11,121 nucleotides of DNA from DAOVQB01 sp023128935 (GTDB taxonomy: Bacteria > Eisenbacteria > RBG-16-71-46 > CAIMUX01 > WJJG01), in assembly GCA_030628905.1 (NCBI GenBank), contig DAOVQB010000149.1, positions 1 through 11,121 on the forward strand. Reading direction: 5' to 3'. The first letter of the stretch is position 1, and the number at the start of each line of letters is the position of its first letter. Below the pieces are notes generated by a model that saw nothing but the letters and a program-made list of their open reading frames with translations, did no database searches and was not told where the DNA came from. The translations under genes were made by a program, and so were the position numbers. Shown piece after piece: positions 1 to 6,775 of the stretch.

Positions 1-567
1 AACTGCGAGGGCAAAGCTGAGGGCGAATCCACACGCGAGTGCGGGGTCGAATCGGCAGACCGGTCCCTGCGCAGGGGCAAAGAGATCGAGTCGGCGGGCC
101 AGTCCCCATGCGGAGCCGTCCGTGAACCCATGGCCGAATCGGGCCGCGACGCGGAAGCCTCCCGCGCAATTGTGCCCCGGGGCACAGCTGCAAGTCCTTA
201 CAATATTGTGATATACAGATGTGACACATGTCAGGCGGCCGTCGTTCAGACCCGGCGGGGCCCGCTTGGGGTCGGCCGCGCGCAGCTTGCCGCTGCCGAA
301 TGCGATGCGTTAATTAGCGAACCGGGTAAGCCAAACCGCTCCTCGATCCCGCCGGCGGTGCGGCGCGCGGTGCTGATACGCGATCGGCACCGCTGCCAGG
401 CCCCTGGATGCAGGAATACGGGCTTCATGGAGGTTCATCACATCATTCCGCGCGAGCTCGGTGGTACGAACGACCCAGAAAACCTCATAGTGCTCTGCAG
501 CGCATGCCATAAGCTCTGGCATGATAAGCAGTTAGACGGGCGGCTGCTCAAGCATGTTCTTGAATGA
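1..567 (+). CDS. HNH endonuclease, C-terminal part (5' end outside window)
   Basis: The reading frame is open back to base 1, so this is probably the 3' part of a longer gene; the ATG at 130 is only an internal candidate start. The encoded tail has a Cys pair (CDTCQ, near 220) with a following ECDA. A classical HNH nuclease fold comes next: CQAPGC, the catalytic VHHIIPRELGG (bases 433-465), DPENLIVLC and CSACHKLWHD. The paired cysteines should hold a structural zinc, and the His-Asn-His set binds the catalytic metal. From family knowledge, this arrangement (a linker rich in E, S, R and G, then PYxIxxxxCxxC, then HNH) is typical of the C-terminus of DUF222/13E12-type HNH proteins, whose N-terminal helical domain would lie left of the window. 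Their cellular role is poorly known; many are thought to be mobile or selfish. The stop codon lies inside the first unit of a decamer array. Confidence 0.85.
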   Translation, partial: NCEGKAEGESTRECGVESADRSLRRGKEIESAGQSPCGAVREPMAESGRDAEASRAIVPRGTAASPYNIVIYRCDTCQAAVVQTRRGPLGVGRAQLAAAECDALISEPGKPNRSSIPPAVRRAVLIRDRHRCQAPGCRNTGFMEVHHIIPRELGGTNDPENLIVLCSACHKLWHDKQLDGRLLKHVLE

Positions 568-655
568 TCGCGAATGATTTCTAGTGGTCGTATGTGATCG
601 TGTGTGATTTCTAGTGATCGTCCGTGATCGTGAGTGATCGTGAGTGATCTCGAGT
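561..655. repeat. 10-bp GATC-rich tandem array
   Basis: About nine and a half consecutive 10-base units follow the consensus TGAGTGATCG. Six of them keep an intact GATC. A higher-order 30-bp period is visible: bases 576-605 and 606-635 match at 26 of 30 positions, including a shared GATTTCTAGTG. The first unit contains the TGA stop of the HNH gene, so the array starts inside the coding end and fills the spacer. I see no open frame or spacer sequences that would make it coding or CRISPR. Confidence 0.85.
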
Positions 656-669
656 GTGACTTCGACGAC

Positions 670-696
670 ATAGCGATGGTAGTAGTGCATCGCTGT
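670..696. other. Hairpin in the convergent HNH-miaA spacer
   Basis: AGCGATG (672-678) pairs perfectly with CATCGCT (688-694) across a 9-nt loop, extended by a T-G wobble (671/695) and an A-T pair (670/696). It sits between two converging genes, so it may help end transcription of the HNH gene. Only GTTTG follows on the plus strand, so it is not a canonical intrinsic terminator. The rest of the spacer (697-805) shows nothing I can name. Confidence 0.35.
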
Positions 697-805
697 TTGC
701 GCACTCGGTGTCACGGCTGGCAACGGATACCATTGCCCCAACCTTTTTGCCGATTCGGGGATTTGCGCATGCGGATTCGGCAGCAACCTCAAAGACTACG
801 GGGAT

Positions 806-1819
806 CTACTGGAGTGAGGCGGAACCTCTGGATCCCGGCAGCCGCTTGAGCGCCGCCACAGCTCGCCACGCTGTTTCCTCTGCCCTCTCTCCCGCTGGGA
901 TCTTGATCTCAATCACGCCCCGATAGCGGTTGCGGAACCAGGTTACCTGGCGCTTGGCATAGCGCCGGGTGCGTTTGATGAAGGCCTCCACAGCCTCCGC
1001 CATGGGAATCTGCCCCCCCAGCACCCGCGCAAATTCGCCGTAGCCGATCGATTCAAACGCCGGGCAGTCTGGCGGGATCCCTTCATCTAGGAGACGGCGC
1101 ACTTCGTCCAGGAGTCCCCTGCTGACCATCGCCCGCGCCCGGGTCTCAATCCTCTCGTTCAACTCCTGGCGTGGCCTTAGAAGCAGGATCATCGGGGGGC
1201 CACTGCGCAGGTCCAGCGGCCCCGGGTGGAGTTGCTGGGTGCTCATCGGAATGCCGCTGCTTTCAAATACCTCGAGCGCTCGGCTGATTCTCTGGAAGTC
1301 CCGTGCAGATAAGCGGTTTGCTGTTTCCGGGTCGATTTCCTCAAGGCGACGGTGGAGCGCTGCCGTTCCCTCCTGCTCTCGGATTTTCCTGTGCCTGGCT
1401 CTGATGGGTTCATTGGCGGGTGGCATGGCATCGAGCCGCCCCAGACACGCATCCACATAGAGGCCCGAGCCGCCCACCGCCAGAGCGTGGCGACCGCGCG
1501 ATTCGATATCTCGCCGCGCCTCCTGGAATCGGTGGGCGAACGCCGCCGCAGAAACTGGCTCCACCGGCTCATAGAGATCGATGAGGTGATGAGCAACCTC
1601 GCAAAGTTCTCGTGAATTGGGTTTTGCGGTCCCAATTTCGAGTCGTTTGTAGACTTGGCGGGCATCAATGGAGAGGATTTCAGCATTCAGGCGTTTGGCC
1701 AGATGGATCCCCACAGCCGTCTTGCCCACGGCGGTCGGGCCCACCAGGTATGTTAGTGTCGGCTCCTCACCCGCCCCCTGTCGCGGCCCTTCCCCCCCCC
1801 GCCTGACCGATCCTGCCAA
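806..1819 (-). CDS. miaA: tRNA dimethylallyltransferase MiaA
   Basis: MiaA transfers a dimethylallyl group from DMAPP to N6 of A37 in tRNAs that read codons starting with U, the first step toward ms2i6A. The 337-residue product shows the P-loop GPTAVGKT (residues 27-34), the substrate-binding IDARQVYK (51-58, with the general-base Asp at 52) and IGTAKPN. It also has HHLID, VGGSGLYVDA and the C-terminal RRYAKRQVTWFRNR. Length fits the family (about 300-330). There is no ATG or GTG before the P-loop, so the annotated start is TTG at 1819, preceded by GGGAGG only 4 nt away. This start is uncertain because a run of nine Gs (1792-1800) lies between it and the P-loop; an ATG at 1877 would join the gene if one G were absent. 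It lies downstream of mutL on the same strand, the usual mutL-miaA order. Confidence 0.95.
   Translation of the reverse strand: MAGSVRRGGEGPRQGAGEEPTLTYLVGPTAVGKTAVGIHLAKRLNAEILSIDARQVYKRLEIGTAKPNSRELCEVAHHLIDLYEPVEPVSAAAFAHRFQEARRDIESRGRHALAVGGSGLYVDACLGRLDAMPPANEPIRARHRKIREQEGTAALHRRLEEIDPETANRLSARDFQRISRALEVFESSGIPMSTQQLHPGPLDLRSGPPMILLLRPRQELNERIETRARAMVSRGLLDEVRRLLDEGIPPDCPAFESIGYGEFARVLGGQIPMAEAVEAFIKRTRRYAKRQVTWFRNRYRGVIEIKIPAGERAEETAWRAVAALKRLPGSRGSASLQ
1792..1800 (-). repeat. G9 homopolymer inside the miaA 5' coding region
   Basis: Nine consecutive Cs on the plus strand read as G9 in miaA and encode part of an Arg-Gly-Gly stretch before the P-loop. Such tracts are prone to slippage in cells and to length errors in sequencing. 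Removing one G would fuse an upstream ATG frame (start at 1877) to miaA. Confidence 0.8.
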
Positions 1820-1835
1820 AGCGCCTCCCGTCTCC

Positions 1836-1933
1836 CCTGACCTTCCAGTCAGGACTTTCTACAGGACTGCCGCTCATCTCCCGTGACCTTCCAGTCCCGT
1901 GACCTTCCAGCCAAGGTCTTTTGCAGGACTGCC
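1836..1933. repeat. Short direct repeats upstream of miaA
   Basis: TGACCTTCCAG occurs at 1838-1848, 1884-1894 and 1900-1910. The last two belong to an exact-but-one 16-bp tandem duplication (1880-1895 and 1896-1911). CAGGACTGCC occurs at 1862-1871 and again at 1924-1933, 62 bp apart, so the region looks like two diverged copies of a roughly 60-bp unit. CCTGAC (1836-1841) and GTCAGG (1848-1853) also form a 6-bp hairpin. The block fills much of the 202-nt mutL-miaA spacer and may form part of the miaA leader. Confidence 0.7.
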
Positions 1934-1945
1934 TCTCGTCTCTCT

Positions 1946-1963
1946 GGCATTCTTGCGAATGCC
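1946..1963 (-). other. Perfect 7-bp hairpin with GCAA tetraloop after mutL
   Basis: On the minus strand GGCATTC and GAATGCC form a perfect 7-bp stem closed by GCAA, a GNRA-type loop. It lies about 60 nt past the mutL stop and 127 nt before the miaA start. No U-run follows, so I do not call it an intrinsic terminator. It could protect the mutL mRNA 3' end, mark a processing site or be part of the miaA leader. Confidence 0.55.
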
Positions 1964-2021
1964 TCTACTCGCCAGTCTCCGCTGACATTATGGAGAAGGC
2001 CTTCCACGGGACTATCGCCAG

Positions 2022-3977
2022 CTACAGGACACCACCCGAGCGTCCAAACCGGCGATCCAAGTCCTGCAGTGGGATAAATATGAAGGTTGGCCGACCATGG
2101 GGGTCGCCATGTGGGCGCTGGGTTGCGAAGAGTTCGTCAACGAGCTGATTCATCTCCTCCACGCTCAGGGGTTCACCGGACTTAATCGCGGCCCGGCACG
2201 CAAAGGAGCGGGCCAACCCCTCCACCGTTTCACCCTCACGCAGGTTCATGGATCCGGCCTCATCCAGGAGATCGCGCAACAGCTCGGCCTCGCTGCGCGC
2301 GCGCCAGAGGGGCGGAACCCCGCGGACGAGGACGCTCTGCTCACCAAACTCCTCTATGTCGAATCCCATGCGGGCCAGACTGGCCTGGCTTTCACGGAAG
2401 AGGTCCGCTTGCGTCTCATCAAGCTCCAGGACGACCGGGAAGAGCAGTTGCTGACCAGCGGCTTCGCCTTGAACCATGCGGTGGCGGATCTTCTCGTACA
2501 GGATCCGCTCGTGGGCAGCGTGCTGGTCGATGATGAGAAGACCCTTGCGTGTCTGAGCCAGGACATAGCGCTTGTGAAGCTGCCAAAGGGAAACCAGTCC
2601 GTCGGCGGGCTTCCCGCCCGTCATATCCACCTGATCTACGACCCCCGTATTGTCCGCAGGGCTCGTGCCTGCGCTAGGGCCGGCAACGGTGGTCCCATCT
2701 TCAGCGCTGCCGGTCCGGGCGGCATAAAGGCGCGCCGCCTCCTTGAGGCCGTCAAAGCCGGAAGATCCGTATGGCTGCTGCGCTTCTCCCACGGCACCGT
2801 CACTTGTATCAGGCCACCTTCCGCGTGCCGGTGCCCCACGAACTCCTAAGGCACCCGTTTTGCCTGTGGCCGGGTCAACCGCTGCGGAGCGCTGTCGGCC
2901 TATCCCTTTTCCGGGAGAATCGCCCAGGAAGAAGCGCGGGAGAAGGCGGGCGACGGCTTGATTGACTGCGCGCTGGACACAACCGAAGACCCAGCGCTCA
3001 TTCAGAAAACGCACCTCACGCTTCGTCGGGTGGAGGTTGACATCCAGTTGGTCTGCCGGCATGACCAGGAAGAGCACCACCCAGGGATTCAGATGGCCGG
3101 GTAGGAGATCACCGTAGCCATGCCGTACGGCCTGGCCGATCCAGGGTGCGGCGACCCACCGCCCGTTGACAAAGAAGGTCTGATGCTGCGTGCCGGCCCG
3201 GGCAAGCTCCGGGACGCCGACGAAGCCGCGCAGGGCCAGTTCCTTTTCGCGCCAGTTGACCTCAAGCAGGCCGTCTTGCAGCCGTGTTCCGTGGATCTGT
3301 AGAAGCCGGGAACGCAGGTCCGTGGAGGGTGAGAAGTCCACTAACCATTTGCCGTCGACCTGCATCCGCCATCCGATACCCGGCGTTGCTATGGCGTAAG
3401 CCGAAAGGGCGGCGCGAGACAAGCGGATTTCCACGGAACCCTTTTTTAGAAAGCGCTTGCGTACGGGGGTGTTGAAGAAAAGATCCTCCACCGTAACGCT
3501 TGTACCGGGCGCCCGCGGTGCGGCCTTGACTGGCCCGATATGCCCGGCCTCGGCGTGAATCTCCCAGGCGTGCTCATCTGCTGCTGTCCGGCTGATGAGT
3601 GTCACCTTGGAGATCTCAGCGATGGAAGCCAGCGCCTCACCCCTAAACCCGAGGGTCTCAACCGCCAGCAGGTCCTGCTCCTTGGCGATCTTGCTCGTGC
3701 TGTAGCGTTCGAGCGCGAGCCCAAGCGACTCCCTGGCAATCCCATGGCCATCGTCACTGACGCGCAGGAAGTGATCGATAGCTTCTGTGACCTCAATTGT
3801 GATCTGCTGCGCCCCGGCATCCAGCGCGTTCTCAATGAGCTCTTTGACCGCCGCCGACGGCCGGGAAATCATCTCCCCCGCGGCGATGCGCCCCACTACC
3901 TCTCTTGGCAGTCTGCGGATCCTGTGTGTATCTTGATTTTTCACGGGCCTCTTGGCGTCTTGCCTTTCCAGCTCCAT
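2022..3977 (-). CDS. mutL: DNA mismatch repair protein MutL (endonuclease type)
   Basis: MutL couples mismatch recognition by MutS to strand incision and excision. The 651-residue product has the N-terminal GHKL ATPase: ENALDAG (residues 49-55, catalytic Glu49), DDGHGI (75-80), STSKI (93-97) and GFRGEAL (110-116). A long variable Gly/Ala/Pro-rich linker follows. The C-terminal dimerisation domain carries DQHAAHERILYE (484-495), matching the DQHA(X)2E(X)4E motif of MutL proteins with their own nicking activity, plus ACR (593-595) and a terminal FGR (644-646). The usual CPHGRP motif reads DPHGRP (Asp625). The ATG at 3977 gives about 15 residues before the usual IRRLP start; a GTG at codon 12 (3944) is the alternative. 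The start lies 32 nt after the 372-residue gene, so the two are probably co-transcribed; miaA follows after a 202-nt spacer. Confidence 0.96.
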   Translation of the reverse strand: MELERQDAKRPVKNQDTHRIRRLPREVVGRIAAGEMISRPSAAVKELIENALDAGAQQITIEVTEAIDHFLRVSDDGHGIARESLGLALERYSTSKIAKEQDLLAVETLGFRGEALASIAEISKVTLISRTAADEHAWEIHAEAGHIGPVKAAPRAPGTSVTVEDLFFNTPVRKRFLKKGSVEIRLSRAALSAYAIATPGIGWRMQVDGKWLVDFSPSTDLRSRLLQIHGTRLQDGLLEVNWREKELALRGFVGVPELARAGTQHQTFFVNGRWVAAPWIGQAVRHGYGDLLPGHLNPWVVLFLVMPADQLDVNLHPTKREVRFLNERWVFGCVQRAVNQAVARLLPRFFLGDSPGKGIGRQRSAAVDPATGKTGALGVRGAPARGRWPDTSDGAVGEAQQPYGSSGFDGLKEAARLYAARTGSAEDGTTVAGPSAGTSPADNTGVVDQVDMTGGKPADGLVSLWQLHKRYVLAQTRKGLLIIDQHAAHERILYEKIRHRMVQGEAAGQQLLFPVVLELDETQADLFRESQASLARMGFDIEEFGEQSVLVRGVPPLWRARSEAELLRDLLDEAGSMNLREGETVEGLARSFACRAAIKSGEPLSVEEMNQLVDELFATQRPHGDPHGRPTFIFIPLQDLDRRFGRSGGVL

Positions 3978-4009
3978 CTTTTGTCCCTGTTCACCTTACT
4001 TATCAGCTA

Positions 4010-5128
4010 TCAGCCATCGCCCCAATCCTGGTTTCCGTCGGGCTGATCGGAGGGCGGGGCGCCCCACAGGCCAAGCTCGCGGCAGATGGACCGGAGGCGC
4101 CGCCAGCTACGTGCCTGATGCTCCTGATGTGTCAAGTGCGCCAGTGCCCGGAGCGCATCATGCTCTGAGAGCAGAGCCTCCTGTGCTGTGCCCAGCCACT
4201 GCGGCGGTTCATTGTCTATGTGTTGCGGCTCTGTTCGAGAAGAAACCAGCAAGCAGGCTTCCAAACAGGTATCTAGCCGCCATGGTAGCGCCCATACCGG
4301 GTTGCGTGGCAGGCCAAGCGCCGCGAGATCGTCGGGTCGCAGGCCTCCGAGCCGGGCGGGCCCGCCCGGATGGCCCGAGCTTGCCTGCCCAGTGCGCCCA
4401 AGGAGGCCAGTCAGCTTGCGGAGCACCCTCATGGTGTCCGCTCCTACGGATCCTGAGGCGCGATAGGCAGCGATACAGACCCCCCCTCGCTGAAGAAGGA
4501 GTAGACTGGTCTCCGGCCCGGGGCAACGATTGTGGAGTCGTCTGCAGATCCACTCGCCCAGGTTCCCTGCGTGGACAAGAGATCCTAGCACAGATGGCAA
4601 CTCGGGTAGGTCAGGATGGGCCGCAGAGATAACGGAAGGCTCTCCTTCATCTTCCTCCCGGGTAGGCAGCGTTGCCGCAGCAACGGGCGGAGTAGAGAGG
4701 TCTTCCCCATAGGACGGCTCATCTTCGTTCACAGCCGGTAGCGTTGCCTGGCCTGCGGAATCATCCGTCTGGTGGTCATCACCGCCGACCGGAAAGAGCT
4801 CAGACCACCTGAATCCATCCTGTGCCCGCAAATCCGACAGCTCTTCATCCGTCAACACGCGTATGTTCTCAGGCAATTCATGCGACCACTCCGTGGCCTC
4901 GCGAGCCGGGCGGATGACAAGATCGACGCCTGCCAGAATCTCTTCCGAGAGATTCTCGACAGACGGAAAGGAGAACAGGCTCCCCAGGCGAGCTACCGTG
5001 GCGGCTGCATCGCCCCCGTAGACCCAGACCACTTTGGCCTGCTTGTTCCGATAGAGTGTGGGAAGCAGGTCCAGGTATTCGCGACCGATCCCTAGGAGCC
5101 CCAGTCGAATGATTGCCTGCTCACCCAT
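4010..5128 (-). CDS. Uncharacterised protein: Rossmann-like N-terminus plus GAF-like C-terminus
   Basis: I do not recognise this 372-residue protein by name. Residues 6-105 look like a dinucleotide-binding fold: a beta strand into LGLLGIGREY (9-18, a degenerate glycine loop), a second strand KVVWVYGGD, and AGVDLVIRPA in the position where dehydrogenase-like domains have their next strand. Residues 116-165 are an acidic, Pro/Thr/Ala-rich linker. Residues 178-325 resemble a small-molecule sensing GAF domain, with TSLLLLQRGGVCIAAYRASG (207-226) and VWALPWRLDTCLEACLLVSS (278-297). There is no kinase, DNA-binding or membrane segment, so any signalling would need a partner. The ATG at 5128 has GAGGAT 8 nt upstream, and the gene ends in a double stop (TGA TAG) 32 nt before mutL. 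An oxidoreductase of unknown substrate remains possible. The domain calls are inferred from pattern only. Confidence 0.75.
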   Translation of the reverse strand: MGEQAIIRLGLLGIGREYLDLLPTLYRNKQAKVVWVYGGDAAATVARLGSLFSFPSVENLSEEILAGVDLVIRPAREATEWSHELPENIRVLTDEELSDLRAQDGFRWSELFPVGGDDHQTDDSAGQATLPAVNEDEPSYGEDLSTPPVAAATLPTREEDEGEPSVISAAHPDLPELPSVLGSLVHAGNLGEWICRRLHNRCPGPETSLLLLQRGGVCIAAYRASGSVGADTMRVLRKLTGLLGRTGQASSGHPGGPARLGGLRPDDLAALGLPRNPVWALPWRLDTCLEACLLVSSRTEPQHIDNEPPQWLGTAQEALLSEHDALRALAHLTHQEHQARSWRRLRSICRELGLWGAPPSDQPDGNQDWGDG

Positions 5129-5150
5129 TTGTCAAGATCCTCTTAGCTGT

Positions 5151-5174
5151 CGCACCTGGCCCGTTGACGGTGCG
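5151..5174. other. Small hairpin flanking the 37-bp array
   Basis: CGCACC (5151-5156) and GGTGCG (5169-5174) are perfect 6-bp complementary arms around a 12-nt loop. The right arm enters the first 37-bp repeat. It lies 23 nt upstream of the 372-residue gene's start, so it would sit in that gene's leader RNA. Confidence 0.35.
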
Positions 5175-5280
5175 GATGCTTGATTGATCTCCAGCGTCCG
5201 CTGACTGTGCGGATGCTTGATTGATCTCCGGCGTCCGCTCGCCGTGCGGATGCCTGATTGATCTCCAGCCCGAGCTATGA
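5170..5280. repeat. Three 37-bp tandem repeats with hairpin arms
   Basis: Copies start at 5170, 5207 and 5244. The first two share all but a few bases; the third is clean for about 26 bases and then diverges. Each copy starts with GTGCGGATGC, contains TGATTGATCTCC, and copies 1 and 2 end in GCGTCCGC. The end arm of one copy pairs with the start arm of the next: 5193-5201 with 5209-5217, and 5230-5238 with 5246-5254, each 9 bp with one G-T wobble and a 7-nt loop. The outer pair is A-T in the first hairpin and G-C in the second. The unit is not a multiple of three and there are no unique spacers, so neither protein nor CRISPR fits. It fills the 159-nt gap before the 372-residue gene. Confidence 0.85.
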
Positions 5281-5287
5281 GCCGCGC

Positions 5288-6436
5288 TCACCCGGCCGTG
5301 TTGGGCGCTGTAGTGGACAGTTCTGCCACGGCGTCCAGGATTATTTCGGGCTCCATCTCACGCCAGCATCTCTCGTGTCGGAGCCAGCAGTGATGCGGTC
5401 CGTGAATGTGGCACGGTCTACAAGCCAAATCTACACCAACTACATGGCTTCTTCCCAGTGGCGAGAAGCCAAGTTCTGGCACCGTTGGCCCGAACAGTCC
5501 CACTGCGGGGGTCCCCACGGCGGTTGCCAGGTGGAGGATTCCCGAATCGCTCGAGATGACGACGCTCACGGATGCAAGCAGTGCCATCACATCGGGCAGT
5601 GGGCCGCTAAAGGTCCGCACGGGCTCCCCATCCCGCCCCGCGAGCGTTGCCAAGAGAGCGCCTCCTGCGTGGCCTTCAGTTGCTCCGGTAAGTGGGGCGT
5701 CGGGAGGCAAGAGTCGTATTACACCCCAGCTGCGCTTCAGCAGGCCCTCTTGTAGTGCTCCTGAAAGACGCTCAGGGACTGCCTTCAGGCGGCGTGAGGC
5801 GCTAGGGGCAAGGACCACCCAGCCCCTCTTGGGTCGCGCAGGGGTGCTCAGACTCGCCCCAATGACCCGTCGGCGATCCACGTCTACCGCGACCTTGGGC
5901 TGCAGGGCCGTCGTCTCCAATGCCCCACCCGCCACCGCACGGGCGAAGCGCACAACGAGCGGCTCGGGCCCCTTCATTCGGCGGCCGCATAGAACGAGCA
6001 GCCGGCGCTGCAACGAGGCCCGCTCATAGGTAATGCGCTGCGCGCCAGGCGCCCAGCGCTGGCCGGCACGTCTCCCCTTCTGCCCGCCCTGAAGATCCAG
6101 AACCGTGGCATACGGCAGGGCGCTGGATGCCTGGGCCGGCGCGCGCCCTCTGGCGGAGCTGCTGGAAGCATCGTCCAGGAGGACGCTCCCGATGGCCTCC
6201 AACCCACGAAGGACGGGGGCGTATGGGCGACGTGTCAAGACGTCGATGGCCAGCTCAGGCCGACGCTTGTGGATAAGCTCTAGCGCCGCGGTTGCCAGAA
6301 CAAGATCCCCAAGACTGCTGAGCCGGACCAGCAGAAGTGGACCGGGCCAGGAGTCCACCGGCCACGCCGCGGTGCCGGGGGTCTTGCGAACCAACTTACC
6401 ACTGGTACTTGTGGACAAACTCCTCCTCGAAATCAT
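5288..6436 (-). CDS. Glycosyltransferase family 9, ADP-heptose:LPS heptosyltransferase type
   Basis: Family 9 enzymes add heptose from ADP-heptose to the inner core of lipopolysaccharide at the cytoplasmic face of the inner membrane. The 382-residue product has the N-terminal LLLVRLSSLGDLVLATAAL signature (from residue 34) and VLDLQGGQKGRR in the acceptor-side fold. The C-terminal nucleotide-sugar site reads SSDSGILHLATAVGTPAVGL followed by FGPT. A Cys-rich stretch near the end, CRPCHIHGPHHCW, is common in WaaF-like members. Length fits the family (about 350). The ATG at 6436 overlaps the preceding gene by 41 nt and has GAAGGG close upstream; TTG at 6394, just past that gene's stop, or GTG at 6358 would give a start nearer the family norm. 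waaC, waaF and other heptosyltransferases cannot be told apart here. The stop lies in a 13-bp palindrome (5278-5290). Confidence 0.9.
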   Translation of the reverse strand: MISRRSLSTSTSGKLVRKTPGTAAWPVDSWPGPLLLVRLSSLGDLVLATAALELIHKRRPELAIDVLTRRPYAPVLRGLEAIGSVLLDDASSSSARGRAPAQASSALPYATVLDLQGGQKGRRAGQRWAPGAQRITYERASLQRRLLVLCGRRMKGPEPLVVRFARAVAGGALETTALQPKVAVDVDRRRVIGASLSTPARPKRGWVVLAPSASRRLKAVPERLSGALQEGLLKRSWGVIRLLPPDAPLTGATEGHAGGALLATLAGRDGEPVRTFSGPLPDVMALLASVSVVISSDSGILHLATAVGTPAVGLFGPTVPELGFSPLGRSHVVGVDLACRPCHIHGPHHCWLRHERCWREMEPEIILDAVAELSTTAPNTAG

Positions 6437-6758
6437 AGCCCTTCTCGAAATCGCGCAGGCTGTCCTGGTCAGTCTTGCTGAGCAGGCCCTCCTGAACCAT
6501 CAAAAAGACCAACTCGCCAACATCCTTGGAATTGTGGAAGCCCATGTGGTTCAGCACGGATAGTGCCATGGGACCGTATTGACTACGTGCTTCCTCGGCA
6601 AAGGCCCTCAGCAGTTCATTACCGCTCACATGCCCTGCCCGTCCGTCCATCAGGCGACACCGCGCCAGGGCCATGAAGATCAAGAAGAATGCCTGGGGCT
6701 TGAAGCGAGTATTGCGCTCGTATATCTCGTAGATGCGCGCTTCCCGTTCGTCCCGCAT
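6396..6758 (-). CDS. Minf_1886-family protein of unknown function
   Basis: This 120-residue protein matches my memory of the Minf_1886 family: IYEIYERNTRFKPQAFFLIF at the start, GHVSGNELLRAFAEEA in the middle, then YGPMALSVLNHMGFHNSKDV, GELVFLMVQEGLLSKT and a final DFEKGYDFEEEF. The family is known from Planctomycetes, Verrucomicrobia, Acidobacteria and some Deltaproteobacteria, and its function is unknown. The protein is soluble, mostly helical and lacks a signal peptide. I chose the ATG at 6758, 17 nt after the nadB stop with AGGAG 10 nt upstream. A TTG at 6812 would add 18 residues overlapping nadB but lacks family support. The glycosyltransferase start overlaps its 3' end, so it very probably shares the nadB transcript. 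Confidence 0.85.
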   Translation of the reverse strand: MRDEREARIYEIYERNTRFKPQAFFLIFMALARCRLMDGRAGHVSGNELLRAFAEEARSQYGPMALSVLNHMGFHNSKDVGELVFLMVQEGLLSKTDQDSLRDFEKGYDFEEEFVHKYQW

Positions 6759-6775
6759 TGGTGTCGAGCTCCTCT

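Noticed and set aside
743..770. Intrinsic terminator for miaA near the TTTTT at 743-747.
   Set aside because: On the minus strand the run reads as A, and the flanking TGCCGA/TCGGCA arms enclose a long loop, so the signature is absent.
438..792. Minus-strand frames encoding His-Asp/Ser-Arg repeats across the decamer array.
   Set aside because: The repetitive peptides are a direct product of translating the 10-bp DNA repeat in several frames; the frames also overlap the HNH gene.
2097..2849. Long plus-strand open frame of 250 codons.
   Set aside because: It is antisense to the well-conserved mutL coding sequence and its product shows no recognisable domain; a high-GC shadow frame.
5170..5280. 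Possible CRISPR array (37-bp repeats).
   Set aside because: The copies are directly abutting with no unique spacers, there are fewer than three full units, and no cas gene is in the window.
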